NCBI GenBank assembly: GCA_009840635.1
Contig: VXNL01000098.1
Span: forward strand, 1 to 64,000
Source: Acidobacteriota bacterium
GTDB lineage: Bacteria; Acidobacteriota; Vicinamibacteria; Marinacidobacterales; Marinacidobacteraceae
Direction of reading: 5' to 3'
DNA: 64,000 bases
Part shown: one piece after another, positions 10,000 through 18,548 of the stretch
How positions within the stretch are numbered: position 1 is the first letter of the stretch
How the letters are laid out: the number at the start of each line of letters is the position of its first letter
Translations under genes and position numbers: made by a program
The notes under the pieces: model-generated
The model's input: only the letters and a program-made list of their open reading frames with translations
Told to the model about the DNA's origin: nothing
Database searches by the model: none

Positions 10000-10848
10000 T
10001 TGACCGAAAGAATCCTCGAGCTGGCCGAGACGCTCGCGGCGCGCCTGTCCTGGACGGATGTCCTGGACATCCTCCTGGTGGCCGGGGCGATCTACGTCCT
10101 GCTGAAGCTCATCGAGGGACGGCGTGCCTCCCAGATGGCCTTCGGGACCGTGATCGTCGGCGGCCTGCTGCTGCTCACCGGGTCGAGCCAGCTCGGGCTC
10201 ACCACCGTCCAGTGGATCGTGCGCAACACGCTGCCCTACCTGGGGATCGCGATCATCGTCCTCTATCAGGCGGAGATCCGGACCGGCCTCGCTCAGATCG
10301 GCGGCGGCGGGTTTCTCCGCGGCCGGCGCCGGGACCTGGACCCGCAGCGCGCCACCATTGCGACGCTGGTCGATGCCGCGACCGATCTCTCCCGCCATCG
10401 GGTCGGGGCCATCGTCGTCTGGCAGGGGAACATCGGTCTCAAGAGCTACGCCGATTCGGGCATGCCGCTGGATGCGCAACTGAGTTCGGCACTGCTGGTC
10501 TCGCTGTTCCAGCCCACCTCCCCGCTCCATGACGGAGCCGCCATCGTCAGCGGCGACCGGATTGTCGCCGCCCGCTGCGTACTCCCGCTCTCCCGGCACG
10601 ACGCGGAAGGCGGCTTCGGAGGAACCCGGCACCGCGCCGCGCTGGGTCTTACCGAAGAGACCGACGCCACGGTGCTGGTCGTCTCCGAGGAGACCGGGCA
10701 GGCGAGCGTCGTCGCCGGTGGCCGGATCGTGCCGGTCGCCGATCGCTCGGATCTGGAAGCGGAACTCGCGAGGTCGCGTCCGGCCCCGTCCGGCGCCTCC
10801 GCGCCGGCGCCGGCCCGCCGTGTCTCGAGCCCGGAGATCGCCCGTTGA
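10000..10848 (+). CDS. cdaA: Diadenylate cyclase CdaA (DacA)
   Basis: 282 residues with three N-terminal membrane segments (about 21-38, 46-62, 78-92), then a DAC domain with the catalytic DGA at 178-180 and RHR at 210-212. The enzyme condenses two ATP to c-di-AMP. The start appears to be TTG. The stop overlaps the TTG of the next gene, a YbbR/CdaR regulator, as in canonical cdaA-cdaR operons. The Pro/Ala-rich C-terminal tail after about residue 255 is not part of the DAC fold. Confidence 0.93.
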   Translation: MTERILELAETLAARLSWTDVLDILLVAGAIYVLLKLIEGRRASQMAFGTVIVGGLLLLTGSSQLGLTTVQWIVRNTLPYLGIAIIVLYQAEIRTGLAQIGGGGFLRGRRRDLDPQRATIATLVDAATDLSRHRVGAIVVWQGNIGLKSYADSGMPLDAQLSSALLVSLFQPTSPLHDGAAIVSGDRIVAARCVLPLSRHDAEGGFGGTRHRAALGLTEETDATVLVVSEETGQASVVAGGRIVPVADRSDLEAELARSRPAPSGASAPAPARRVSSPEIAR

Positions 10849-11822
10849 GCAAGTTCGTCGCGGGGTCCGACTCCTTCCGCGCGGTCGAGATGTTCCGCGC
10901 CATCCTGGCGCTCGGACTGGCGTTCGGCCTCTGGTTCTTCGTCGCCGACGAGCAGGGAGCCGAGGTCCTGGTGTCCACCCCCCTGGAGCTCGTGAACGTC
11001 CCGGCCGGACTCGAGGTCGTGGACCAGTCCGTCCAGGAGGTGGACGTGAGGCTCCGGGGCGCCTCCGGCCTGCTCCGCGACGCCCCCATCCAGGGGCTCC
11101 GGGCGCGGCTCGACCTGACGGGGGAAGCTCCCGGCGAGCGCACCTGGTTTCTCGGAGCCGAGGCGGTGGAAGCTCCTTCGGGCGTGCAGGTGATGCGGGT
11201 GGATCCCCCGCAGGTGCTCCTGCGCCTCGACCGCACCCTGACCAGCACCGTCCGGGTGAGCCCGCGAGTGCTCGGCCAGCCGGCGACGGGGTTCGAGATC
11301 CACAGCGTCGTGATCGAACCCCTCGAACTCGCGGTGGAAGGGCCCGAGTCGCTGCTGCGCGACACGGCGCAGATCACCACCGAGCCGATCTCCGCCCAGG
11401 GGCTGCGGGAGACCTTTTCGCAGCGCCTGCAGATCGAGCTCGATCCCGCCCTGCGCCCCAGTGTCCGCTATGTCGACGTCCGTCTCGAGATCGGCGAAGC
11501 GCGGGAAGCCCGCGAATTGCGGCTGGCCGTCTGGATTACGCCGGTCGAGCCCGACGAACCTCCGTGCCAGCCGGCCATGGCCGAAATCGTGGCCAACGTG
11601 CGCATCCCCCTGAGCATGCTGAACCAGGTCGACGAGTCGAACCTCTTCGCCGTGGTCTCCTGCACGGGACTCGAGGAGGGCATCTACGAGATCGTTCCCG
11701 AGCTGCTCTTCCCCGAGGCGCCCGATGCGCCGATCGGCGTCGTCTCCTTCGATCCGGAGACGGTCACCACGGTCGTCGGTTCGCCGGAGGAAATGACGAC
11801 TCCGGCCTGGGATGGCGCCTGA
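10845..11822 (+). CDS. cdaR: YbbR-domain protein, c-di-AMP cyclase regulator CdaR
   Basis: 325 residues. One N-terminal membrane helix (about 15-31) is followed by several extracytoplasmic YbbR repeats of roughly 80 residues, rich in beta-strand (PLELVNVPAGLEV, VRVSPRVLGQPATGFEIHSV). CdaR proteins bind CdaA in the membrane and modulate c-di-AMP synthesis. The TTG start overlaps the cdaA stop by 4 bases. In many genomes glmM follows; here lepB does, and its start overlaps the last codons of this gene. Confidence 0.85.
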   Translation: MSKFVAGSDSFRAVEMFRAILALGLAFGLWFFVADEQGAEVLVSTPLELVNVPAGLEVVDQSVQEVDVRLRGASGLLRDAPIQGLRARLDLTGEAPGERTWFLGAEAVEAPSGVQVMRVDPPQVLLRLDRTLTSTVRVSPRVLGQPATGFEIHSVVIEPLELAVEGPESLLRDTAQITTEPISAQGLRETFSQRLQIELDPALRPSVRYVDVRLEIGEAREARELRLAVWITPVEPDEPPCQPAMAEIVANVRIPLSMLNQVDESNLFAVVSCTGLEEGIYEIVPELLFPEAPDAPIGVVSFDPETVTTVVGSPEEMTTPAWDGA

Positions 11823-12492
11823 CCGGGCCGTCATGACCGCTCCCGCCACGGCGCGCCCCCGTTCCTCCGCCCGCGAGTACTTCGAATCGATCTGCGCCGC
11901 GGTGATCCTCGCCCTGTTCGTGCGGACCTTCGTCTTCCAGGCGTTCAAGATCCCGACCGGCTCCATGCAGGACAACCTGCTCATCGGCGATCACCTGATG
12001 GTCAACAAGATGCTCTACCAGGACGGCGGCGCCGGAGTGCTCCCGTCGCGCGAGGTGGAGCGCGGCGACGTGGTCGTGTTCAAGTTCCCCGAGGAGCCCG
12101 AGCGGGACTTCATCAAGCGGGTCGTGGGGCTGCCGGGAGAGACGCTCCAGATCGGACGGCAGCAGGTCCTGATCGAAGGCGATCCCCTGCCCGAGGACTA
12201 CACCCGGTTCGTCCACGGCGGACAGCCCGGAATGCGGGAGTACCGGGTGCCGGACGGGCACTACTTCGTGATGGGGGACAACCGGGACAACAGTCACGAC
12301 AGCCGTTTCTGGGGCGCGCTTCCCGCCGAGAACATCAAGGGCAAGGGGCTCTTCATCTACTGGTCCTACGGGGCGCCGCGTGAGGAATATCTGGAGACCC
12401 GGCTGTCCCGGCGTTTCGTGGACCTGCTGCTGCTGCCGGTGAGGTTCTTTTCGCGGACCCGCTGGGACCGCTTCTTTACGCCGGTCCAGTAG
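11812..12492 (+). CDS. lepB: Signal peptidase I
   Basis: 226 residues. One N-terminal membrane helix is followed by the catalytic Ser motif PTGSM (Ser51) and the general-base Lys in RDFIKRVVGLPGE (Lys102). The conserved MGDNRDNSHDSR box lies further on. It removes signal peptides on the outer face of the cytoplasmic membrane, which fits the many exported products encoded here. An ATG at 11833 is an alternative start. The TAG stop lies at the very left end of an inverted-repeat element. Confidence 0.95.
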   Translation: MAPDRAVMTAPATARPRSSAREYFESICAAVILALFVRTFVFQAFKIPTGSMQDNLLIGDHLMVNKMLYQDGGAGVLPSREVERGDVVVFKFPEEPERDFIKRVVGLPGETLQIGRQQVLIEGDPLPEDYTRFVHGGQPGMREYRVPDGHYFVMGDNRDNSHDSRFWGALPAENIKGKGLFIYWSYGAPREEYLETRLSRRFVDLLLLPVRFFSRTRWDRFFTPVQ

Positions 12493-12663
12493 GAGCCTGT
12501 CCCGGTAACCTCGCGGCATTCGACGGCCGATGCATCCCGGCTGAACCACTTCGCTCGTCGTTGCGCTTCGGTCGAAAGAGCGCTGCTATTCCTCCCTCGC
12601 GCGCCTTGTCAGCCGGGCGCCTCGACCGTCTCGGTGCTCACGACGTTACCGGGACAGACTCCT
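12491..12663. repeat. MITE-like palindromic element with 19-bp terminal inverted repeats (repeat copy C)
   Basis: The left end, aggagcctgtcccggtaac (12491-12509), is the reverse complement of gttaccgggacagactcct (12645-12663) with one mismatch. Matching continues inward through a tcagccggg block, so the element can fold into a long imperfect hairpin. Internal blocks are shared with copies A and B. No coding capacity and no clear target-site duplication. It separates the convergent lepB and yggS genes. Confidence 0.65.
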
Positions 12664-12690
12664 GGCCTGGAGCCCCCACCGGGAGAACTG

Positions 12691-12722
12691 GGCCGGCTTC
12701 AGCCGGCACCGCCCGCGGGAGG
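12691..12722. repeat. REP-like double hairpin, copy 1
   Basis: A GCCGGC-ttca-GCCGGC hairpin is followed by an imperfect gcccgc/gcggga hairpin. The same layout recurs near 18.5, 27.7, 42.4 and 58.5 kb. It lies between convergent lepB and yggS and may act as a bidirectional transcription end. Confidence 0.6.
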
Positions 12723-12742
12723 CCGACCGCGGCATCCGCGAT

Positions 12743-13453
12743 TCACGGAGTCCGGGGGCCGAAGATGGCCGTGCCCACCCGGACCGTGGTGGCGCCCTCG
12801 GCGATGGCCGTCTCGAAGTCGTGACTCATGCCCATCGAGAGTTCAGGGTCGCGAGGCAGCAGTCCCTTTTCCGCGAATCGGCGGCCCAGCTCCCGGAGGC
12901 GCACGAACCACGGACGGACGGCCTCCGGATCGGGATCGAACGGCGGCATCAGCATGAGCCCGGCGAGCCGCAGACCGGACAGTCCGGCGATCTCCTCCAG
13001 AGCGCGCGGCAGGTCGGCCTCCGGGATTCCGAACTTCGAGGTCTCGCCAGCCAGGTCCACCTGCGCCAGGACCCGGATCGGAGGGCCGCCGGGCGGGACG
13101 ACGCCCTGGCTGACCATGCCGCTCAGCCGGGTGGCCAGGGCAACGCTGTCCACCGATTGGATCACCGGAAAGAGTCCCGCGGCCTGCCGCGCCTTGTTGC
13201 GCTGGAGATGTCCGATCAGGTGCGCAGTGACCGGAACCCGGAGACCCGGGAGCTTCGCGGCCGCCTCCTGGATCCGGTTCTCTCCGAAGTCGGTGACGCC
13301 GAGCGCGGCTGCCGCTTCGATGTCCGCCGCCGGCCGCGTCTTCGAAACCGCGACCAGCCGGACGCTTCCCTCGGCCCGCCCGGCGCGGCGGCAGCTCTCG
13401 GAGATCCGGTCGCGCACCGCGGAGATGCGCTCGGCAAGCGACGGCGGGTTCAC
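12743..13453 (-). CDS. yggS: YggS/PROSC-family PLP homeostasis protein
   Basis: 236 residues with the PLP-binding Lys38 in VRLVAVSKTRP. It also has the FGENRIQEA, HLIGHLQRNK and LSMGMSHDFETAIAEGAT blocks that define this fold-type III family. The protein buffers pyridoxal phosphate and influences amino- and keto-acid pools; no catalytic activity is established. The GTG start overlaps the TGA of the helicase gene upstream (GTGA), so the pair is one transcript. glyA, a PLP enzyme, lies one gene further upstream. Confidence 0.92.
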   Translation of the reverse strand: MNPPSLAERISAVRDRISESCRRAGRAEGSVRLVAVSKTRPAADIEAAAALGVTDFGENRIQEAAAKLPGLRVPVTAHLIGHLQRNKARQAAGLFPVIQSVDSVALATRLSGMVSQGVVPPGGPPIRVLAQVDLAGETSKFGIPEADLPRALEEIAGLSGLRLAGLMLMPPFDPDPEAVRPWFVRLRELGRRFAEKGLLPRDPELSMGMSHDFETAIAEGATTVRVGTAIFGPRTP

Positions 13454-15456
13454 GGCAGGGACTCCAGGAACCCGGTCGCCTCGTCCAGCCCGGTGATCAG
13501 CGGGAAGGGCGGCAGGCTCCGCAGCAGTCGCCGGCCGTAACCCATACGGACGAGGCGCGAGTCGAGAACCGCGGCGAGCCCGACGTCCTGCTGGGTCCGG
13601 ATCAGCCGGCCGAGACCCTGCTTCAGGGTCAGGGCCGCCTGTGGAACCGAGTAGTTGGTGAAGCCGTCGCCGGTCGCCTCCTCGGCCCGCTCCGCCCGCG
13701 CCCGGTGAAGGGGATCCGACGGCACAGGGAAAGGCAACTTGTCGATCACCAGCAGGGTGAGCGCGTCTCCCGGAACGTCGACCCCTTCCCAGAACGAGCG
13801 CACCCCCAGCAGGACCGCGTTCGGCGTCGTCCGGAAGGAATTGAGGAGTGCCGCGTGGCCGCCGCCCCGCTGCTGCCGCAGCACCGGAAAATGACAGGCC
13901 GTCCCGACCACCCGGCCCACGCGTTCCAGGTTTCCCCAGCTGGTGAACAGGATGAGGGCCCTGCCCCGGCTGGCGGAGACCAGGTGGAGGATTCTCTCCG
14001 CGGCGGCGTCCTGGAACCCGGGGTTGCGGGGGTCCACGAGATCGTGCGGGACATACAGGCGCGCCTGATCCTCGAACCGGAAGGGTGAGGGAACGACCTT
14101 TCCCGAGGTCGCCGTCACCCCGAGCGCGTCAGCGGCGTAGTCGAAGCCGCCGTCGAGCGCCAGCGTCGCGGAAGTCAGGACACAGGACTTCAGGGGATCG
14201 AAGAGCCCCTGCCGCAGTTCGTCGCCGGGATGCACCGGAGCGGTGCTCGCGAAACAGGTGGGCCCGCGGCCGGTCCTGGCCTTGCCGTTCCCGTTCTCCG
14301 GACGCGCCGTTTCCCTGCGGAACACGCTCCAGTGGACGTAGTCGGGTCGCGACGTCATCAGCGCGCTCAACTCGATGCGAAACTCGGTGATGCGCTTCAG
14401 GAGCCGCTCGGCGCCGGTCTCGCCATCGCTCCCGTCCGGCGGCGGGTTCTCTCTCAGGGCTTCCCGCACCTTCAGCAAATGACCTTCGAGGGCCTGGAGT
14501 TGCAGCGAGGCCGCCTCGGCGTGCTCCCTCGCCTCGGGGGGCAGGCTGTCGGGATGGAACAGCCGCGGCCTGTCGTCGCGTTCCGGGGCGAGCGTCTCGA
14601 AGAGTTCGCGGTACGAGCGCCGCAGCTTGCGGATGGCCGGAGGGGACGCGGGTTCCGGGGCCGACCGCTTGAGGAAGCGCGTCAGGTCGGTCGCCAGCCG
14701 GTCCGCCGCCGCCCCGGAGAGGGTGCTCGAAAGACCGTGCGTGGCGGCGTCCTCGAGCCGGTGGGCCTCGTCCACGATCAGGTGGTCGTATTCCGGCAGC
14801 ACCTCGCCGAAATCGGTCTGGCGCACGAGCAGGTCCGCCACCAGCAGGTGGTGGTTCACGATCAGGATCCGGCTGGAATGCGCCGCTTTGCGCAGGGTCG
14901 TCAGGTGACACTCCTCGTAGTGAGGACAGCGGCGGCCGATGCAGTTCTCGGAAATGGTTGAAATGCCGCGCCAATAGTCGGTCGGTCCCCGGAGTCCCCG
15001 AATCTCGTCGCGATCTCCGGTCTTCGTCTTCTCCGCCCAGGCGGCGATCCGCCGGAGGTCGGCACTGCGCCGGGGATCGAGCTTCAGGTCGCCCTCGGTC
15101 TGGAACTTCTCCCACTCCAGACGACAGAGGTAGTTCTCGCGGCCCTTCATGCGGGCCACCGGCACGCGGCTTCCCAAGAGGCCCTGAAGCTGGGGGAGAT
15201 CCTTCTCGAAGAGTTGGTCCTGGAGGTTCTTGGTCGCCGTCGAGATCACCACCCGCTCCCCGCACAGGAGCGCCGGGATCAGATAGGCGAACGACTTGCC
15301 GATGCCGGTTCCCGCCTCGATCATCAGCGCCCCGTCCCGGTTCAGCGTCTCCTCGACCCGCGCCGCCATTTCCACCTGCCCCGCCCGGTGTTCGAAACCG
15401 GGCAGCGACTCGGCCAGCACCCCGTGGGGACCGAGGAAATCGGCCGCGCGGCTCAT
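13450..15456 (-). CDS. dinG: DinG/XPD-type iron-sulfur DNA helicase
   Basis: 668 residues. Walker A EAGTGIGKS lies at 47-55 and the DEAH box (VDEAHRLED) at 229-232. Four cysteines between them (C111, C172, C177, C183) are spaced as in the 4Fe-4S domain of XPD/DinG helicases. C-terminal motifs include FTSWGNLERV, SFWEGVDVPG and QGLGRLIRTQQD. The family unwinds DNA 5'-to-3' and resolves R-loops or damaged structures. DinG and YoaA types cannot be separated here. It is the first gene of a pair with yggS. Confidence 0.88.
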   Translation of the reverse strand: MSRAADFLGPHGVLAESLPGFEHRAGQVEMAARVEETLNRDGALMIEAGTGIGKSFAYLIPALLCGERVVISTATKNLQDQLFEKDLPQLQGLLGSRVPVARMKGRENYLCRLEWEKFQTEGDLKLDPRRSADLRRIAAWAEKTKTGDRDEIRGLRGPTDYWRGISTISENCIGRRCPHYEECHLTTLRKAAHSSRILIVNHHLLVADLLVRQTDFGEVLPEYDHLIVDEAHRLEDAATHGLSSTLSGAAADRLATDLTRFLKRSAPEPASPPAIRKLRRSYRELFETLAPERDDRPRLFHPDSLPPEAREHAEAASLQLQALEGHLLKVREALRENPPPDGSDGETGAERLLKRITEFRIELSALMTSRPDYVHWSVFRRETARPENGNGKARTGRGPTCFASTAPVHPGDELRQGLFDPLKSCVLTSATLALDGGFDYAADALGVTATSGKVVPSPFRFEDQARLYVPHDLVDPRNPGFQDAAAERILHLVSASRGRALILFTSWGNLERVGRVVGTACHFPVLRQQRGGGHAALLNSFRTTPNAVLLGVRSFWEGVDVPGDALTLLVIDKLPFPVPSDPLHRARAERAEEATGDGFTNYSVPQAALTLKQGLGRLIRTQQDVGLAAVLDSRLVRMGYGRRLLRSLPPFPLITGLDEATGFLESLP

Positions 15457-15499
15457 TCCCGACGCGCCCCCGCCGGCGGCCGGCCGGCGCTCCCGCCGT

Positions 15500-16780
15500 T
15501 CACCCCGCCGGCGTTACGTACAGCGGGAACCCGGAGGCCAGTTCGGCAACCTCGGCGGCGATCCGGGCGAGCCCCGCCTCATCGCCAGCCGACCGGAGCG
15601 CCGCATCCATCAGGCGCGCGACCGCCGCCATCTCGCCTTCCCGCATTCCCCGGGTGGTGAGCGCCGCCGTACCAAGACGGATGCCGCTCGCGATCATCGG
15701 CTTTTCGGGGTCGAAGGGGATCGTGTTCTTGTTCGCGGTGATCCCCGCGGTCTCCATGGCCACTTCGGCATCGCGGCCGGTGATCCCCCGGGCCCCCACG
15801 TCCACCAGCACGAGGTGGTTGTCGGTCCCTCCGGAGACCAGCCGGAACCCCAGCGCCATGAGCGCCTCGGCCAGCGCCTTGGCGTTCGCCACGATCTGCC
15901 GTGCGTACTCCGCGAAGGACGGATCGAGCGCCTCCCGGAAACACACGGCCTTGGCGGCAATCGTGTGCATCATCGGGCCACCCTGGATGCCGGGGAAGGT
16001 GATCCGGTTGAGGGCCTTTCCGTACGCCTTCTCGTTCCAGAGAATGAGCCCCCCGCGCGGACCCCGCAGGGTCTTGTGCGTGGTGGTGGTGACGATGTCC
16101 GAATAGGGCACCGGACTCGGGATGGCGCCGCCCGCGACCAGGCCGGCCACGTGGGCGATGTCGGTGACGACCTTCGCCCCGACCTCGTCCGCGATCTGCC
16201 GGATTTCCGCGCTCGGATAGAGGCGCGGATACGCGCTCGCGCCCACCATGATCATCTTGGGCTGGTTTTCCCGGGCGAGTAGCGCCAGCTGATCGAGATC
16301 GAGCCGTTCGTCCTCCCGGCGCACCCCGTAGGCAACGGGCAGATAGAACTGGCCCGAGAAGTTCAGCGGGTGGCCGTGCGTGAGGTGTCCCCCCTGATCG
16401 AGCGCCATGCCGAGGAAGACGTCGCCCGGTTCCAGGATCGCCTGGTAGGCGACCATGTTGGCCTGGGAACCGCTGTGGGGCTGGACGTTCGCAAACCGGG
16501 AACCGAAGAGTTCCTTGGCCCGGTTGCGGGCCAGCCGTTCCGCCTCGTCGACGTGGATGCAGCCTCCGTAGTAGCGCCGGCCGGGATACCCCTCGGCGTA
16601 CTTGTTCGTCATGACCGAACCGGTGGCTTCCATGACCGCATCGCTCGCGAAGTTCTCGGACGCGATCAGTTCGAGACCCTCGGACTGGCGGACCTCTTCG
16701 GCATGGATCGCGGCGGCGATTTCGGGATCCCGCTCAGCGAGGCCGGGACCCAGGTTGCGGCGGGAAAACGTTCGGCTCAC
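15500..16780 (-). CDS. glyA: Serine hydroxymethyltransferase
   Basis: 426 residues, full length for the family. It has the N-terminal LIASENFAS motif, the [15 protein letters not shown] motif and the PLP-binding Lys236 in [15 protein letters not shown]. It interconverts serine and glycine with tetrahydrofolate and supplies one-carbon units in the cytoplasm. The start is GTG. A 43-bp gap separates it from the helicase gene downstream, so co-transcription is possible. Confidence 0.97.
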   Translation of the reverse strand: MSRTFSRRNLGPGLAERDPEIAAAIHAEEVRQSEGLELIASENFASDAVMEATGSVMTNKYAEGYPGRRYYGGCIHVDEAERLARNRAKELFGSRFANVQPHSGSQANMVAYQAILEPGDVFLGMALDQGGHLTHGHPLNFSGQFYLPVAYGVRREDERLDLDQLALLARENQPKMIMVGASAYPRLYPSAEIRQIADEVGAKVVTDIAHVAGLVAGGAIPSPVPYSDIVTTTTHKTLRGPRGGLILWNEKAYGKALNRITFPGIQGGPMMHTIAAKAVCFREALDPSFAEYARQIVANAKALAEALMALGFRLVSGGTDNHLVLVDVGARGITGRDAEVAMETAGITANKNTIPFDPEKPMIASGIRLGTAALTTRGMREGEMAAVARLMDAALRSAGDEAGLARIAAEVAELASGFPLYVTPAG

Positions 16781-16835
16781 GGGAACGCCAGTATAGGACC
16801 GCCGCGATGTCTGCGGACGGGGTGAGCGCCGCGGA

Positions 16836-17753
16836 TCAGACCAGGTAGGCGAACGCGAACCCGAGCTGGGCGACCATCATCATCAGGTACATGTGCCGCC
16901 AGGACACGTGGTTGCTGTCGGTCGCGAGTTCGTCGGGACGGCGCAGCATGAGCCACGCGGTAAAGGCCCCGTAGAGCACGAGTGCGACGCCGAGCGCGTC
17001 CAGCAGCACGGGATTACCGGTCAGCAGGCCGGTGCGGACGCCCACGGGAATCAGCACGAAGGGCAGCACGAAGAACGGTGCGATCCGCCAGGCCGCCCCC
17101 CGGGGACCGTGCACCACCGGGAGCGTCCGGCAGCCCCCCGCGCGGTCTCCGGCGATGTCGGAGAAGTCCTTGGTGGTGGTGGCGCCGAGCAGAAACAGCC
17201 CGAAGATGAGCCCGATGAACCAGGGCTCCGGATCGGACACCGTCTTCAGCGCCGACCAGCCAGCGACCTTGAGTAGCAGTCCGCGGGGGATGGCGACCGT
17301 CAGGTTGGCGAGGATGCCCAGCCGCTTCGTCCTGAGCGGGGGCGCCGAGTACATCCAGACGAAGAAGCTCGCCACCACGACGATCCAGAAGCACTCGTGC
17401 CGGCCACCGGGACTTACGAACCACGCCGCGACCAGCGACAGGGCCCAGCACACCGCCGTGAACCACCATGCTTCCGCGAGCCCCAGCCGGCCGGAAGGCA
17501 GGGGCCGGTCCGGTTTCGTGATCCGGTCGATCCCGAGGTCGCAAATCTGGTTCAGGGCGTTGCTCGCCGCGTTCAGGGTGGCGGCCATGACCGCCCCCAG
17601 GATGGGATAGATCCAGGGAACGGTTTCCAGGGCGGGCGGCGCTCCGTACGCGGTAACGCTTCCACTGAGGAAACCGATCAGCGGGGGCAGCAGGGTGAAC
17701 GGCCGCGAAAACTCGCGGTAGAGCGTCAGCCGCTCGGCGACCACCCGCATCAT
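16836..17753 (-). CDS. UbiA-superfamily prenyltransferase paired with DUF92 kinase
   Basis: An integral membrane protein with the first Asp motif [21 protein letters not shown] and a second [12 protein letters not shown]-type motif. The pattern resembles geranylgeranyl/phytyl-transferring UbiA members (DGGGP synthase, chlorophyll synthase, homogentisate phytyltransferase) more than MqnP. I chose the ATG at 17753 because it overlaps the TGA of the DUF92 gene (ATGA); the frame is open to a GTG at 17786. Acceptor and prenyl donor are unknown. The partner gene suggests use of a salvaged prenyl phosphate or diphosphate. Confidence 0.8.
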   Translation of the reverse strand: MMRVVAERLTLYREFSRPFTLLPPLIGFLSGSVTAYGAPPALETVPWIYPILGAVMAATLNAASNALNQICDLGIDRITKPDRPLPSGRLGLAEAWWFTAVCWALSLVAAWFVSPGGRHECFWIVVVASFFVWMYSAPPLRTKRLGILANLTVAIPRGLLLKVAGWSALKTVSDPEPWFIGLIFGLFLLGATTTKDFSDIAGDRAGGCRTLPVVHGPRGAAWRIAPFFVLPFVLIPVGVRTGLLTGNPVLLDALGVALVLYGAFTAWLMLRRPDELATDSNHVSWRHMYLMMMVAQLGFAFAYLV

Positions 17754-18472
17754 CCGGCGCCGCCACCGCCTGAAATCCATCCCCACCCGAACGCCAGGAG
17801 GCCGCCGGCAAGGACGGAAACCGCGTTGACACCGTCGTTGTCGAGAGTCCCGCGGGCCTCGAGCGGGGAGAGCAGGCCTTCAAGGAAGGCGGCCAGAAAC
17901 CCGGCCGCCGCCACCGGCAGGAACCACTCGGGCGGTATCAGCCCGCCCCCCGCGGCAACGCCACAGATCACCACGGAGGCCAGCAGCCCCGCGGCCGAGC
18001 CCGCGAAGCTGACCCCGCCGGGCGTTCCGGCCGGCGCCCGGGAGAGGCCGGGGAGCCGCCGTACCGTCCCTCCCAGGGACTTGCCCACCTCCGAGGACAC
18101 CGTGTCCGCTGCCGCGGTGGCCAGCGAACCGACGAACGCGGCGGCCGCGGGGGCGCCCCAGGAAACGGGCAGCAGACCCGCCAGCACGCAGAAGAGCACG
18201 GGCGGTCCACCGTTCGCGGCCACCTGCCTCGGTCCCCGGGCGCCGCCCTGGGCTTCCGCGATCCCGAGAGCCCGTTTCCGGGTCCAGCCCATACGGGTCA
18301 CGAGGGCGCCGAGCGCGAAGTAGAGGAGCAGCACCGCATACCCGGGCCCGCCCAGGCTCAGGACGACCGCAGCGCCGACCACGAATCCGGCGAGCGCACC
18401 GGCGCCGGTAACGGTTCGGAGCCGCCAGCCGAGGAAGGCCAGGACGCCGTTCAGCGCGAGGAGGGAGAACAC
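17750..18472 (-). CDS. DUF92/TIGR00297 membrane protein (VTE6-like prenyl phosphate kinase family)
   Basis: 240 residues with about six hydrophobic segments. Family signatures are GAGALAGFVVGAAVVL, FVGSLATAAADTVSSEVG near the middle and GTLDNDGVNAVSVLAGG near the C-terminus. The plant member VTE6 phosphorylates phytyl phosphate to phytyl diphosphate; bacterial and archaeal members are mostly uncharacterised. The gene is translationally coupled to the UbiA gene that follows, which fits kinase and transferase acting in sequence in the membrane (inference). The start is GTG. Confidence 0.75.
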   Translation of the reverse strand: MFSLLALNGVLAFLGWRLRTVTGAGALAGFVVGAAVVLSLGGPGYAVLLLYFALGALVTRMGWTRKRALGIAEAQGGARGPRQVAANGGPPVLFCVLAGLLPVSWGAPAAAAFVGSLATAAADTVSSEVGKSLGGTVRRLPGLSRAPAGTPGGVSFAGSAAGLLASVVICGVAAGGGLIPPEWFLPVAAAGFLAAFLEGLLSPLEARGTLDNDGVNAVSVLAGGLLAFGWGWISGGGGAG

Positions 18473-18500
18473 GGGACGTACCGCGGCGGATTGTGCGTTT

Positions 18501-18544
18501 CGCCTCCCTTCGGCCGGCGATGCCGGCTGGACGCCGGCGCTCCA
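18501..18544. repeat. REP-like hairpin, copy 2
   Basis: A ggccggcgatgccggc hairpin is followed by acgccggcgctcca, in inverse orientation relative to copies at 12.7 and 58.5 kb. It lies between lptD and the DUF92 gene, both leftward. Confidence 0.5.
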
Positions 18545-18548
18545 CGCA

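Noticed and set aside
12491-12663. Full insertion sequence
   Set aside because: The element is only 173 bp and has no transposase; it can be at most a non-autonomous element.
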